Shown here: positions 18,522 through 26,441 of the stretch, one piece after another | Layout of the letters: every line of letters starts with the position of its first letter | How positions within the stretch are numbered: position 1 is the first letter of the stretch | DNA from: Gammaproteobacteria bacterium | GTDB lineage: Bacteria; Pseudomonadota; Gammaproteobacteria; Competibacterales; Competibacteraceae | Assembly: GCA_024235095.1 (NCBI GenBank) | Contig: JACKNC010000002.1 | Coordinates: 248,001-312,000, forward strand | Direction: 5' to 3' | Length of the DNA stretch: 64,000 bases | Notes under the pieces: model-generated | Database searches by the model: none | What the model was told of the DNA's origin: nothing | The model's input: the letters and a program-made list of their open reading frames with translations, nothing else | Translations under genes and position numbers: made by a program

Positions 18522-21500
18522 ATGTCGGCTGCTATCCAGATCGCCAACCTGCCATCACCCCTGCAAGCCGTTCTCCCTCCCGACAACCGTCAACCGCTCT
18601 ACTGGACGCAGCTACATGGCGCGGCGCAGGCCCTGCTCATTGCCGCCGCCACCCGGTTTCGCGGCCTAGTGCTGGTTGTCGCACCGGACAGCCAGACCAC
18701 CCTGCGGCTGGAAACCGAATTGCGGATTTTCGGCGGGCCGGACTTGGAGATTCTGGCGTTTCCCGACTGGGAAACCCTGCCTTACGACGGATTTTCGCCG
18801 CATCAGGACATCCTTTCGCAGCGCCTGGCGAGCCTCTATCAATTACCGAAACGGCGGCGCGGGGTGCTGGTGGCTCCGGTAGCGACGTTGATGCAGCGCT
18901 TGGCGCCGCGTGATTATCTGGATCGCTACGCCTTGGTGCTCACCGTGGGCGAACATCTGGCGCTGGACCCGTTCCGCCAGCGTTTGGAAGCGGCAGGCTA
19001 CAACGGTGTGTCGCAGGTCGTCGAGCACGGTGAATTTGCCGTGCGTGGCTCCATTCTCGACCTGTTCCCGATGGGCGCTGAGCGGCCCTATCGGATTGAA
19101 CTGTTCGACGATGAAGTAGAGAGTATCCGCGATTTCGACCCGGACACTCAGTTGTCGGTGAACAAGGCGCAGTCCATTCAGTTGTTGCCAGCGCGCGAGT
19201 TCGCGCTGGACAAGGAATCCATCACCCGCTTTCGCCAAGCCTGGCGCCGTCATTTTGAGGGCGACCCACAGCGGAGTCCGGTCTATCGCGAAGTGAGCGC
19301 AGGCCATGCGCCGGGCGGCATTGAGTACTACCTACCGTTGTTCTTTGAACAGGCGGCGACGCTGTTTGATCATTTGCCGGAAAGTACGCTGGTGATTCGA
19401 TTGGAAGGCGTGGATGCGGCAATGGCGGCGTTTCAGGAACAAATCATGGATCGCTATGAGCAGCATCGTTATGACGCGGAACGACCCTTGTTGCCGCCTT
19501 CGATGCTGTTCCTTGAAGCGGCTCAGGTGGATCGGGCGCTGGCGCGTTATCCACAGGTTGAGTTATGTGCGGTAGGGGATAGTGGGGTGGCCTATCCGAC
19601 CCTGCCGCCGCCGGCCCTGCCCTTTCAGCCGCGCCATGAACGACCGGCGCAAGCGCTGAAACAGTTTTTAACCGAATTCCCTGGGCGGGCGCTGATCGCC
19701 GTCGAGTCCGCTGGTCGCCGTGAAGTCCTGCTGGAAACCTTGCGCAGCTATGGCTTGTCGCCAGTAGTTTGCGGCGATTGGGCGGAGTTTCTGACGCGGG
19801 AAGCGTTGCGCCTGGCGCTGACCGTTGCGCCGCTGGAGCAAGGTCTAATTCTGACCGAACCGCCCCTGGCGATTATCGCCGAATCGCAGTTATACGGCGA
19901 GCGGGTGCGTCAGGCGCGCCGGCGCACTCAGAGCCGTGATCCCGAAACCATTATCCGCAATCTGAGCGATCTTAGTCTGGGCGCGCCCATTGTTCACGAG
20001 GAGCATGGCATTGGCCGCTATGCCGGGTTACAGCGGCTGGAAGCGGCGGGCATCGATGGCGAATTCGTAGTGGTCGAGTATGCGGGCAGCGACCGGCTGT
20101 ACGTTCCCGTCGCCGCGCTGCATCTGCTCAGCCGCTACACCGGGGCTGCGCCAGAGAATGCGCCGCTGCACAAACTCGGCAGCGGTCAGTGGGAAAAAGC
20201 CAAACGCAAGGCAGCCGAACAAGTCAACGATGCCGCAGCAGAGTTGCTGGATCTTTATGCCCGCCGCGAGGCGCGACCGGGTCATGCTTTTGGCCTTGCT
20301 GAAGCCGACTACATCGCCTTTGCCAGCGCTTTTCCTTTTGAAGAAACCGCCGATCAACAAACCGCGATTGAAGCGGTGATCGCTGATCTGCGTTCCGGCA
20401 AGCCGATGGATCGCGTGGTGTGCGGCGATGTGGGTTTCGGCAAGACCGAGGTGGCGATGCGCGCGGCGTTCGTAGCGGTGCAGGACGGGCGGCAAGTTGC
20501 GGTTTTAACGCCGACCACCCTGCTGACTCAACAGCATTACCAGAATTTTCAGGATCGCTTCGCTGACTGGCCGGTGCGTATTGAGATGCTGTCCCGCTTC
20601 CGTTCGGCCAAGCAGCAGGCAGAGACGCTCAAGGCGCTGACAGAAGGCAAAGTCGACATCTTGATCGGCACTCACAAATTGTTACAGGACAGCATCCAGT
20701 TCAAACGACTGGGACTGGTGGTGGTGGACGAAGAACATCGCTTCGGGGTGCGGCACAAGGAACGCTTGAAAGCGTTGCGCGCCGAGGTGGACATTCTAAC
20801 CCTGACCGCCACCCCGATTCCCCGAACCTTGAACATGGCGATGGCTGGGTTGCGCGATTTGTCGATTATCGCCACGCCGCCAGCGGGACGGTTGGCGGTT
20901 AAGACCTTTGTCGGGGAATGGAACCCAGCGACCATTCGCGAAGCCTGTCAGCGGGAATTGAAGCGCGGCGGTCAGATTTATTTCCTGCACAACGAAGTCG
21001 AGACCATTCAGCGCATGGCGGCGCAAGTCGCGCAACTGGCCCCGCAGGCGCGGATTGCCGTAGCGCACGGTCAGATGCGCGAGCGGGAACTGGAGCAGGT
21101 GATGCTGGATTTTTATCACCGCCGCTGCAATCTGCTGGTGTGCACCACCATTATTGAATCGGGCATCGACGTGCCTAGCGCTAATACCATTTTGATCAAT
21201 CGCGCCGACAAGCTGGGGTTGGCGCAGTTGCATCAATTGCGCGGACGGGTGGGGCGCTCGCACCATCGCGCCTATGCCTATCTGATCGTTCCGCCCAAAA
21301 AGGCGATGACGGCGGATGCGGTCAAGCGCATTGAGGCGATTGAATCGCTGGAGGATTTGGGCGCCGGTTTTCTGCTAGCCAGTCACGATCTGGAAATTCG
21401 CGGCGCGGGCGAGTTATTGGGCGAGGCGCAGAGCGGCCAGATTCATGAAGTCGGTTTCAGTCTGTACATGGACCTGCTGGAGCGGGCGGTGCAGGCGCTG

Positions 21501-21977
21501 AAAGCCGGGAAAGTTCCAGAACTGGATCGACCGCTGGATCACGGGCCGGAGATCGATTTGCAAAGTCCAGCGTTAATTCCCGAAGACTATTTGCCCGATG
21601 TTCACAGCCGGCTGATTTTGTACAAGCGCATCGCCAGCGCCGGTGATGACGGGGAACTGCGCGAGTTGCAGGTTGAAATGATTGACCGTTTTGGGCTGCT
21701 GCCGCAACCGGTGAAAACCCTGTTCCGGGTGACCGGGTTGAAATTGCGAGCGATGCCGGTAGGGGTGCGGAAGATTGAGGCTGGGCCAAAAGGCGGGCGG
21801 ATCGTGTTCGGGCCACAGCCAAAGGTGGACCCGGCCAAGCTGGTGCAATTGATTCAGCAACAATCCAGAGTGTACAAGCTCGATGGCCGGGACAAGCTGC
21901 GGTTTATCAGGGAATTGCCGGATGTCGAGGCGCGGGCGATGGAAGTGGAGGCATTGTTGGCGAAGATCGGGATTTAG
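18522..21977 (+). CDS. mfd: Transcription-repair coupling factor
   Basis: Mfd releases stalled RNA polymerase at DNA lesions and recruits UvrA. The 1,151-residue product (E. coli 1,148) has the UvrB-like N-terminal module, the RNA-polymerase-interacting domain with EHGIGRYAGL near residue 490, and the translocase domain with GDVGFGKTEVAMRAA, VVDEEHRFG, TATPIPRT and LHQLRGRVGRS, followed by the C-terminal TRCF domain. ATG 18522 fits the family start. cobK follows 12 bases later. Confidence 0.96.
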   Translation: MSAAIQIANLPSPLQAVLPPDNRQPLYWTQLHGAAQALLIAAATRFRGLVLVVAPDSQTTLRLETELRIFGGPDLEILAFPDWETLPYDGFSPHQDILSQRLASLYQLPKRRRGVLVAPVATLMQRLAPRDYLDRYALVLTVGEHLALDPFRQRLEAAGYNGVSQVVEHGEFAVRGSILDLFPMGAERPYRIELFDDEVESIRDFDPDTQLSVNKAQSIQLLPAREFALDKESITRFRQAWRRHFEGDPQRSPVYREVSAGHAPGGIEYYLPLFFEQAATLFDHLPESTLVIRLEGVDAAMAAFQEQIMDRYEQHRYDAERPLLPPSMLFLEAAQVDRALARYPQVELCAVGDSGVAYPTLPPPALPFQPRHERPAQALKQFLTEFPGRALIAVESAGRREVLLETLRSYGLSPVVCGDWAEFLTREALRLALTVAPLEQGLILTEPPLAIIAESQLYGERVRQARRRTQSRDPETIIRNLSDLSLGAPIVHEEHGIGRYAGLQRLEAAGIDGEFVVVEYAGSDRLYVPVAALHLLSRYTGAAPENAPLHKLGSGQWEKAKRKAAEQVNDAAAELLDLYARREARPGHAFGLAEADYIAFASAFPFEETADQQTAIEAVIADLRSGKPMDRVVCGDVGFGKTEVAMRAAFVAVQDGRQVAVLTPTTLLTQQHYQNFQDRFADWPVRIEMLSRFRSAKQQAETLKALTEGKVDILIGTHKLLQDSIQFKRLGLVVVDEEHRFGVRHKERLKALRAEVDILTLTATPIPRTLNMAMAGLRDLSIIATPPAGRLAVKTFVGEWNPATIREACQRELKRGGQIYFLHNEVETIQRMAAQVAQLAPQARIAVAHGQMRERELEQVMLDFYHRRCNLLVCTTIIESGIDVPSANTILINRADKLGLAQLHQLRGRVGRSHHRAYAYLIVPPKKAMTADAVKRIEAIESLEDLGAGFLLASHDLEIRGAGELLGEAQSGQIHEVGFSLYMDLLERAVQALKAGKVPELDRPLDHGPEIDLQSPALIPEDYLPDVHSRLILYKRIASAGDDGELRELQVEMIDRFGLLPQPVKTLFRVTGLKLRAMPVGVRKIEAGPKGGRIVFGPQPKVDPAKLVQLIQQQSRVYKLDGRDKLRFIRELPDVEARAMEVEALLAKIGI

Positions 21978-21989
21978 AGATTTGCGGTC

Positions 21990-22712
21990 ATGCGTATCCT
22001 GCTGCTTGGCGGCATCGGCGAGGCGCTACAGCTAGCGCGGGCGTTAACGCCGACTCATCCGGTCATTTACAGCATCGTCGGCAAGGGGCGCGTCCCAGAG
22101 TTGCCCGGCGCGGTGCGGGTCGGCGGGTTCGGCGGCGCGCAGGGATTAGCGCTATTCCTGCGAGAGCAAGGTATTGAACTGCTGATCGACGCTACGCATC
22201 CCTACGCCGCGCAAATCAGCCAGAATGCCTTTCAAGCCGCTCTGCAAGCAGGCATTCCGCTCTGGGCCTACCGCCGTCCGGCCTGGCGACCGGAACCCGG
22301 CGATGACTGGCGTTTCGTCGCTGACTGGGCCGGGATTCAACAGGCGATCTGGCCATTTCAGCGCCCGTTCTTCACCCTTGGCCTGGAACCCTTGCGTTAT
22401 GTCACTGATATTCCAGCACATCAACACTGGTTGGTGCGTTGCCTAGCGGCGGAACCACCGCCTGCAACGCGCTTGACCCTGCTGTGCGCAACCGGGCCGT
22501 TTACGTTGGAGCAGGAATTAGCGCTCTTCCGGGATTATCGGGTCGATGTGCTGGTCGCCAAGAACAGCGGCGGAAGATCAGTCGAGGCTAAATTGAGGGC
22601 GGCGCGGCAATTGCGCATCCCGGTCGTGATGCTGGAGCGCCCCGCGTTGCCCACAGTGGATCGGGAGTTTACCGAGGCGGGGGCGATAGTAGAGACGTTG
22701 CTATCATATTGA
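21990..22712 (+). CDS. cobK: Precorrin-6A reductase
   Basis: CobK/CbiJ reduces a double bond of precorrin-6A (or cobalt-precorrin-6A) with NADPH in cobalamin synthesis. The 240-residue protein has the typical N-terminus MRILLLGGIGEALQLA, LLIDATHPYAAQIS and the C-terminal VLVAKNSGGRS. It is 12 bases after mfd but faces cobM tail to tail, so both corrin genes adjoin on opposite strands. Other cob genes are not in the window. Confidence 0.88.
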   Translation: MRILLLGGIGEALQLARALTPTHPVIYSIVGKGRVPELPGAVRVGGFGGAQGLALFLREQGIELLIDATHPYAAQISQNAFQAALQAGIPLWAYRRPAWRPEPGDDWRFVADWAGIQQAIWPFQRPFFTLGLEPLRYVTDIPAHQHWLVRCLAAEPPPATRLTLLCATGPFTLEQELALFRDYRVDVLVAKNSGGRSVEAKLRAARQLRIPVVMLERPALPTVDREFTEAGAIVETLLSY

Positions 22713-22753
22713 CTTTGTTGTGCGCAATCTAGTTGTTCACGCTCGAAAGGCCG

Positions 22754-23509
22754 CTAATCATGCTGCCGATACCATTCCGCGTGCTCCGTACTGTAGAGAT
22801 AGGAATCCATAAAGCTCTTGGGTTCAATCACCCATCCCACCAGAATCAGCGCGGTGCGGGTAAATCCCTTAATCGCCACCTTCTCAACAATATCGGTCAA
22901 GGTTCCGACCACCCCATCCTGATCCGGCCAGGATATCCGGTACAGCACGGCAACCGGACAATCCGCGCCATAGTGCGGAGTCAGTTCCGCAACAATGTCC
23001 GCCAACTTGTCCACGCTGAGGTAAATCGCCATCGTCGCCCGGTGTTGCGCCAATTCCGGCAGACTCTCCCCTTTCGGCATTGGCGTCTTGCCGGCGTGAC
23101 GGGTAAGAATAATCGTCTGGCTAACGCCTGGCAGCGTCAATTCCCGGCGCAGCATGGCCGCTCCGGCAAAGGCGGCGGTGACGCCCGGTATGACCTCGTA
23201 AGGAATATCACGCTTTTCCAATTCCCGGATTTGCTCACCAATTGCCCCGTACAGGGCCGGGTCGCCGGTGTGCACCCGCGCCACGTTCAATCCTTGCAAG
23301 TGCGCACTGTAGATGTGATAGGTGATGTCATCCAGATTTAGGTCAGCGGTGTTGATGATCCTGGCATCCGGATTCGCCGCTAACACGACTTCCTTGGGCA
23401 CCAGGGAACCGGCATAGAGCACCACCGGACATTCACGGATCAATCGCTGACCCTTGACAGTGATTAACTCAGGATCGCCGGGACCGGCGCCGATGAAATA
23501 GACGGTCAT
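22754..23509 (-). CDS. cobM: Precorrin-4 C11-methyltransferase
   Basis: CobM/CbiF transfers a methyl group from SAM to C-11 of precorrin-4. The 251-residue tetrapyrrole methylase has VYFIGAGPGDPELITVKG, VLYAGSLVP and RVHTGDPALYGAIGEQ, all family signatures. Its ATG overlaps the nosL stop (ATGA), so it is translated as the last gene of the nosL transcript, an unusual link between corrin synthesis and copper-centre assembly. Confidence 0.92.
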   Translation of the reverse strand: MTVYFIGAGPGDPELITVKGQRLIRECPVVLYAGSLVPKEVVLAANPDARIINTADLNLDDITYHIYSAHLQGLNVARVHTGDPALYGAIGEQIRELEKRDIPYEVIPGVTAAFAGAAMLRRELTLPGVSQTIILTRHAGKTPMPKGESLPELAQHRATMAIYLSVDKLADIVAELTPHYGADCPVAVLYRISWPDQDGVVGTLTDIVEKVAIKGFTRTALILVGWVIEPKSFMDSYLYSTEHAEWYRQHD

Positions 23510-24069
23510 TGAAACTTCCCCCGATCCAGGTTTTCCAGCAATTCCAACGTGACCTCATCAAACCGGACGATTCGGCGTCCCTGATGGTCTTTACGAAATT
23601 CCTCCGCCTCAGCCTGGGTCGCCAACGGCACGAGTTCATGGCCCATCGGCCCCAGCGTATCGGAACCGATCACGTACCAGGCAGTGTGCGCGTCGATGCG
23701 CGTCACATCATAGTACTCAGTGACGCTAATAACAGCAATGTCCGTCAGGCGATGATTGGGCGCATATTTCGGCAAATCGAGCAGATACTTGAACAGATCC
23801 TTAGCGCCATCAAAATGGTGAGCGTGACCATCTTTATAAAGTACGGTGGCGACCCAGTCCGGATAGAGCGCGACAAACATGCCGCACACCGGACAAGTGT
23901 CCTTTGGGCCAGGATCGGGCAGTTGCAAGCCTTCCCCCCAGGCCGGGAAAAGCAGGTGCAGCGTCAACAAGAGGGTTGCTACCCATCCCCATCCTCTCTT
24001 GGCCAGGACTCCCTTCCTCCAGGTGGAGCAGGAGGGTGGGGGTGAGGGGAGCGAAGCATGGCGGTTCAT
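23506..24069 (-). CDS. nosL: NosL-family copper-binding protein
   Basis: NosL proteins deliver copper to nitrous oxide reductase in the periplasm. This 187-residue protein has the core DTCPVCGMFVALYPDW, HHFDGAKDLFKYLL and a C-terminal domain typical of NosL. An N-terminal hydrophobic helix (WVATLLLTLHLLFPAW) is an export signal, but no lipobox Cys is seen. The first 25 residues (SLPSPPPSCSTWRKG) look like read-through of a dispersed repeat, so the natural N-terminus may be altered. It overlaps both neighbours by ATGA, giving tight coupling. nosZ is not in the window. Confidence 0.82.
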   Translation of the reverse strand: MNRHASLPSPPPSCSTWRKGVLAKRGWGWVATLLLTLHLLFPAWGEGLQLPDPGPKDTCPVCGMFVALYPDWVATVLYKDGHAHHFDGAKDLFKYLLDLPKYAPNHRLTDIAVISVTEYYDVTRIDAHTAWYVIGSDTLGPMGHELVPLATQAEAEEFRKDHQGRRIVRFDEVTLELLENLDRGKFQ

Positions 24070-24692
24070 GGTTTTCCGCTAGCCCGTTGACGCCGTTCCG
24101 CCCGTTTTTTGCGGATCATCGCAGTGTCCTGGGCCATGCTTTGATAAGCTGCTTGCAGTGCGGCGTCGAAATCGCCTAGTTCACCGCCTTGCTCGATCTG
24201 CACCGCTTCAGCGGCGGACCGGGCGGCGAAGGCGACCTTGCTCTGCCGGGTCATCACGCCCGGCAATTTTGAACCGATCAAATAAGTGGCTGCATCCACA
24301 TCGACCAATGGCTTCGGTTCAATGGTCGCCCCAAAGTCAGCGGCGTAAATGGCTTTCGGCCCCCGGTCCAGATTCAGCCCCAGACTGAGCGCGGCGCAGT
24401 GCAGAGAACAGGTCGCGTCCACTAAATCGTCCTGGTAATGCACCAGATGGCGGCTGTAGTGGTATTGCCGACGATCCATGCCGCAATAGGGACATTTCGG
24501 GTATTTGGCGAATTCATTATCCAATGGCTGAGGGTCGGGCTGGGTTTTTGGCGTAAACTGCAAAGGAGTCCCATCGTGTCCACAAGACGCAGCGGTGACC
24601 GGGGAACTCAGAGTTGCGAGGCCAGCGGCTGCGCCAGCCGTGGCAAGAAAACGGAGAGCTTGGCGACGTTCAGCCTGGGCAGGATCGCTCAT
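24066..24692 (-). CDS. Tat-exported second NosL-like protein
   Basis: The 208-residue product has a twin-arginine-like signal (ERRQALRFLATAGAAAG) and a NosL-type core: PKCPYCGMDRRQYHYSRHLV and DATCSLHCAAL. It thus holds Cys, Met and His residues suited to Cu(I). The C-terminal 40 residues are helical and charged. It directly precedes nosL with overlapping stop and start, so the pair is probably made together; one may pass copper to the other. Specific role is inferred from family and context. Confidence 0.75.
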   Translation of the reverse strand: MSDPAQAERRQALRFLATAGAAAGLATLSSPVTAASCGHDGTPLQFTPKTQPDPQPLDNEFAKYPKCPYCGMDRRQYHYSRHLVHYQDDLVDATCSLHCAALSLGLNLDRGPKAIYAADFGATIEPKPLVDVDAATYLIGSKLPGVMTRQSKVAFAARSAAEAVQIEQGGELGDFDAALQAAYQSMAQDTAMIRKKRAERRQRASGKP

Positions 24693-24715
24693 AATATGAT
24701 GACCTTAATTGGAGT

Positions 24716-24829
24716 GTAACCGTTTAGCTCCCTCCTTTGGCAAAGGGGGGCTAGGGGAGATTCTGGCCTCAGCACCCGTGTGAAATCCCCCCGACCCCCC
24801 TTTTTCAAAGGGGGGAGGTGAATGTTTCC
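24716..24829. repeat. IS66-like MITE with 8-bp target duplication (ATTGGAGT)
   Basis: The 114-bp element starts GTAACCGTTTA and ends TGAATGTTTCC, an imperfect inverted pair. Inside are two palindromes of CCCCCTTTGnnAAAGGGGG type separated by a CACCCGTG core. It is flanked on both sides by ATTGGAGT (24708-24715 and 24830-24837). A GTAA end plus 8-bp duplication matches the IS66 family, so the repeat is probably moved by such a transposase. It lies between the TlpA and NosL-like genes of one operon. Confidence 0.85.
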
Positions 24830-24891
24830 ATTGGAGTTATGGAAAGGACTGCAATTGTAAGGTAAAAACGAGCAGTAGGATTTGAGAATAC

Positions 24892-25386
24892 TCATAACAA
24901 ACTGGCAATAGCCTGCTCAAAAACTTCCGGCGTGGATTCGCCGATGATCCGGCTCCGAACGATGCCTTGCCGGTCGATAATAAACGTAACCGGCAGGCCC
25001 ATGACCTGATAGCGACGCATCACCTCGCCCTGACGATCCAGCGCGATTTCGTAGGACAACCCCAGTTCGTCAACAAAACGCTGCACGGTTTCCGGCAGCT
25101 GCATGACATTGACGGCCAGAATGACCAGACCTTCAGGGTGGTGACGGCGATAGACTGGCTCCAGCGCCTTCATTTCGCCGTAGCAGTAGGGACACCAGTC
25201 CGCCCAGAAGCGTAGAGCGATCACCTGTCCCCGGTACTGTTCGGGAAAATGAAGGGCAGACCCGTCCAGGCGCTCCAGGGTAAAGGCGGGAGCCGGAGCA
25301 TTGGTTTTAATGCCGGGCAACTCTGCTTCACAGGCTGCAAGCAGCGTCACCAACACCAAGTAGAAGCCAAGGCGCAATGAATGCAT
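24892..25386 (-). CDS. TlpA-type thioredoxin-fold lipoprotein
   Basis: The 164-residue protein has a lipoprotein signal (VLVTLLAAC, Cys at about 19) and a thioredoxin fold with the active site WADWCPYCYGEM. TlpA/ResA-type proteins reduce disulfides in exported proteins, often before haem or copper insertion. Its place upstream of the two NosL-type genes, whose copper sites need reduced Cys, suggests it keeps those thiols reduced. Confidence 0.82.
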   Translation of the reverse strand: MHSLRLGFYLVLVTLLAACEAELPGIKTNAPAPAFTLERLDGSALHFPEQYRGQVIALRFWADWCPYCYGEMKALEPVYRRHHPEGLVILAVNVMQLPETVQRFVDELGLSYEIALDRQGEVMRRYQVMGLPVTFIIDRQGIVRSRIIGESTPEVFEQAIASLL

Positions 25387-25393
25387 GAGGTCG

Positions 25394-26389
25394 TCAAAGC
25401 AAAATGAGATTGGATCGCCCGATCAATCCGGTCGCCAGTCCGTAAAACAGTCCGAATCCCCCCAGCGCCAGCCAGGTCAAGCGCCGCACTTCGCCGGGAA
25501 TCGTCTCGCGCAGGCTGATCAGATGGCGAAACGGGGCGATGAGTCCAGCGCTGATCCCCGCAGCCGTGGCGATGAACAGCGGTAAATACAGCGCGTAGCC
25601 GACATAATCATAGCCTGCTTTCAGCAGACAAAACGGGCAATGATGATTAGGATTTTCATAGATATAAAGTGACAGGAAAGCAACAATAGCAGCGATGGCG
25701 ACGCCAAAGCCTAGGATGCTGCTAACGGCGAACAATGGCCCAAGCCACGGCCAGCGCCGAAATGCCAGACCCACGGCCAACAATAATCCTGCCATTCCAT
25801 AGAAGATCGCCAACGCCGGTCGCGCGGGCCAGCCCGCCAGTTCTGCGGCAACGCCCCGAGAGTTAGCGCTGAACAGCGAACCACAACAGGAGGTGATCAC
25901 TTCCGGTTCCAAGCCCAGAAAATAGCGGGTTTGCAGTACGCCTTCCACGATGATCAACGGTGCGATGGCCAACAGCAACCCGTACTTTACCCGAACCAAT
26001 GGATAGTCATAGCCCCGATTATCCACCCGATCCAGCGCCAGCCAGAACGTCGCCAAAAGAAATATACTGATTTTCAGCAGCAGTGTAGGGAACCCGAACG
26101 AGTTGACGTTCAATACGCCGGTTGCGCACATGGCCCCGACGAACTGACTGGACAGGCTTTCCGCCGTGTGGACAAACAGCAGCAAAGATAGCAATTCCGC
26201 GCCCAGCGCAAACCCGAGCAAAGTGGAAATCAGGTAGGTTCGCCGCTCCAGCCAAATCTGCAATTCGCTGCCGCTGGCGATGTTCCAGTAACGCAGAATT
26301 TTCCAGGCAAAACCGCTGGCCAGCAGAACAGCGCCGGTCGCACTCAGGGCAATGAGTTGTAGAGCGACGATAGCGGGGGTGATTAACAT
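25394..26389 (-). CDS. Polytopic membrane protein, first gene of the NosL/TlpA cluster
   Basis: I cannot name this 331-residue protein. It shows about eight to nine hydrophobic helices. Two sites stand out: a Cys pair in VITSCCGSLFS and a CxxC in NHHCPFCLLK, on loops between helices. The stop lies 7 bases before the TlpA gene. A redox or copper-handling role in the membrane would fit the neighbours, perhaps passing electrons to the TlpA-like protein, but that is inference. Confidence 0.65.
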   Translation of the reverse strand: MLITPAIVALQLIALSATGAVLLASGFAWKILRYWNIASGSELQIWLERRTYLISTLLGFALGAELLSLLLFVHTAESLSSQFVGAMCATGVLNVNSFGFPTLLLKISIFLLATFWLALDRVDNRGYDYPLVRVKYGLLLAIAPLIIVEGVLQTRYFLGLEPEVITSCCGSLFSANSRGVAAELAGWPARPALAIFYGMAGLLLAVGLAFRRWPWLGPLFAVSSILGFGVAIAAIVAFLSLYIYENPNHHCPFCLLKAGYDYVGYALYLPLFIATAAGISAGLIAPFRHLISLRETIPGEVRRLTWLALGGFGLFYGLATGLIGRSNLILL

Positions 26390-26441
26390 GTATTGAAAAT
26401 TATTGCAGGGCTGATGAATTTAACAGCCCTGCCTACTTGTT

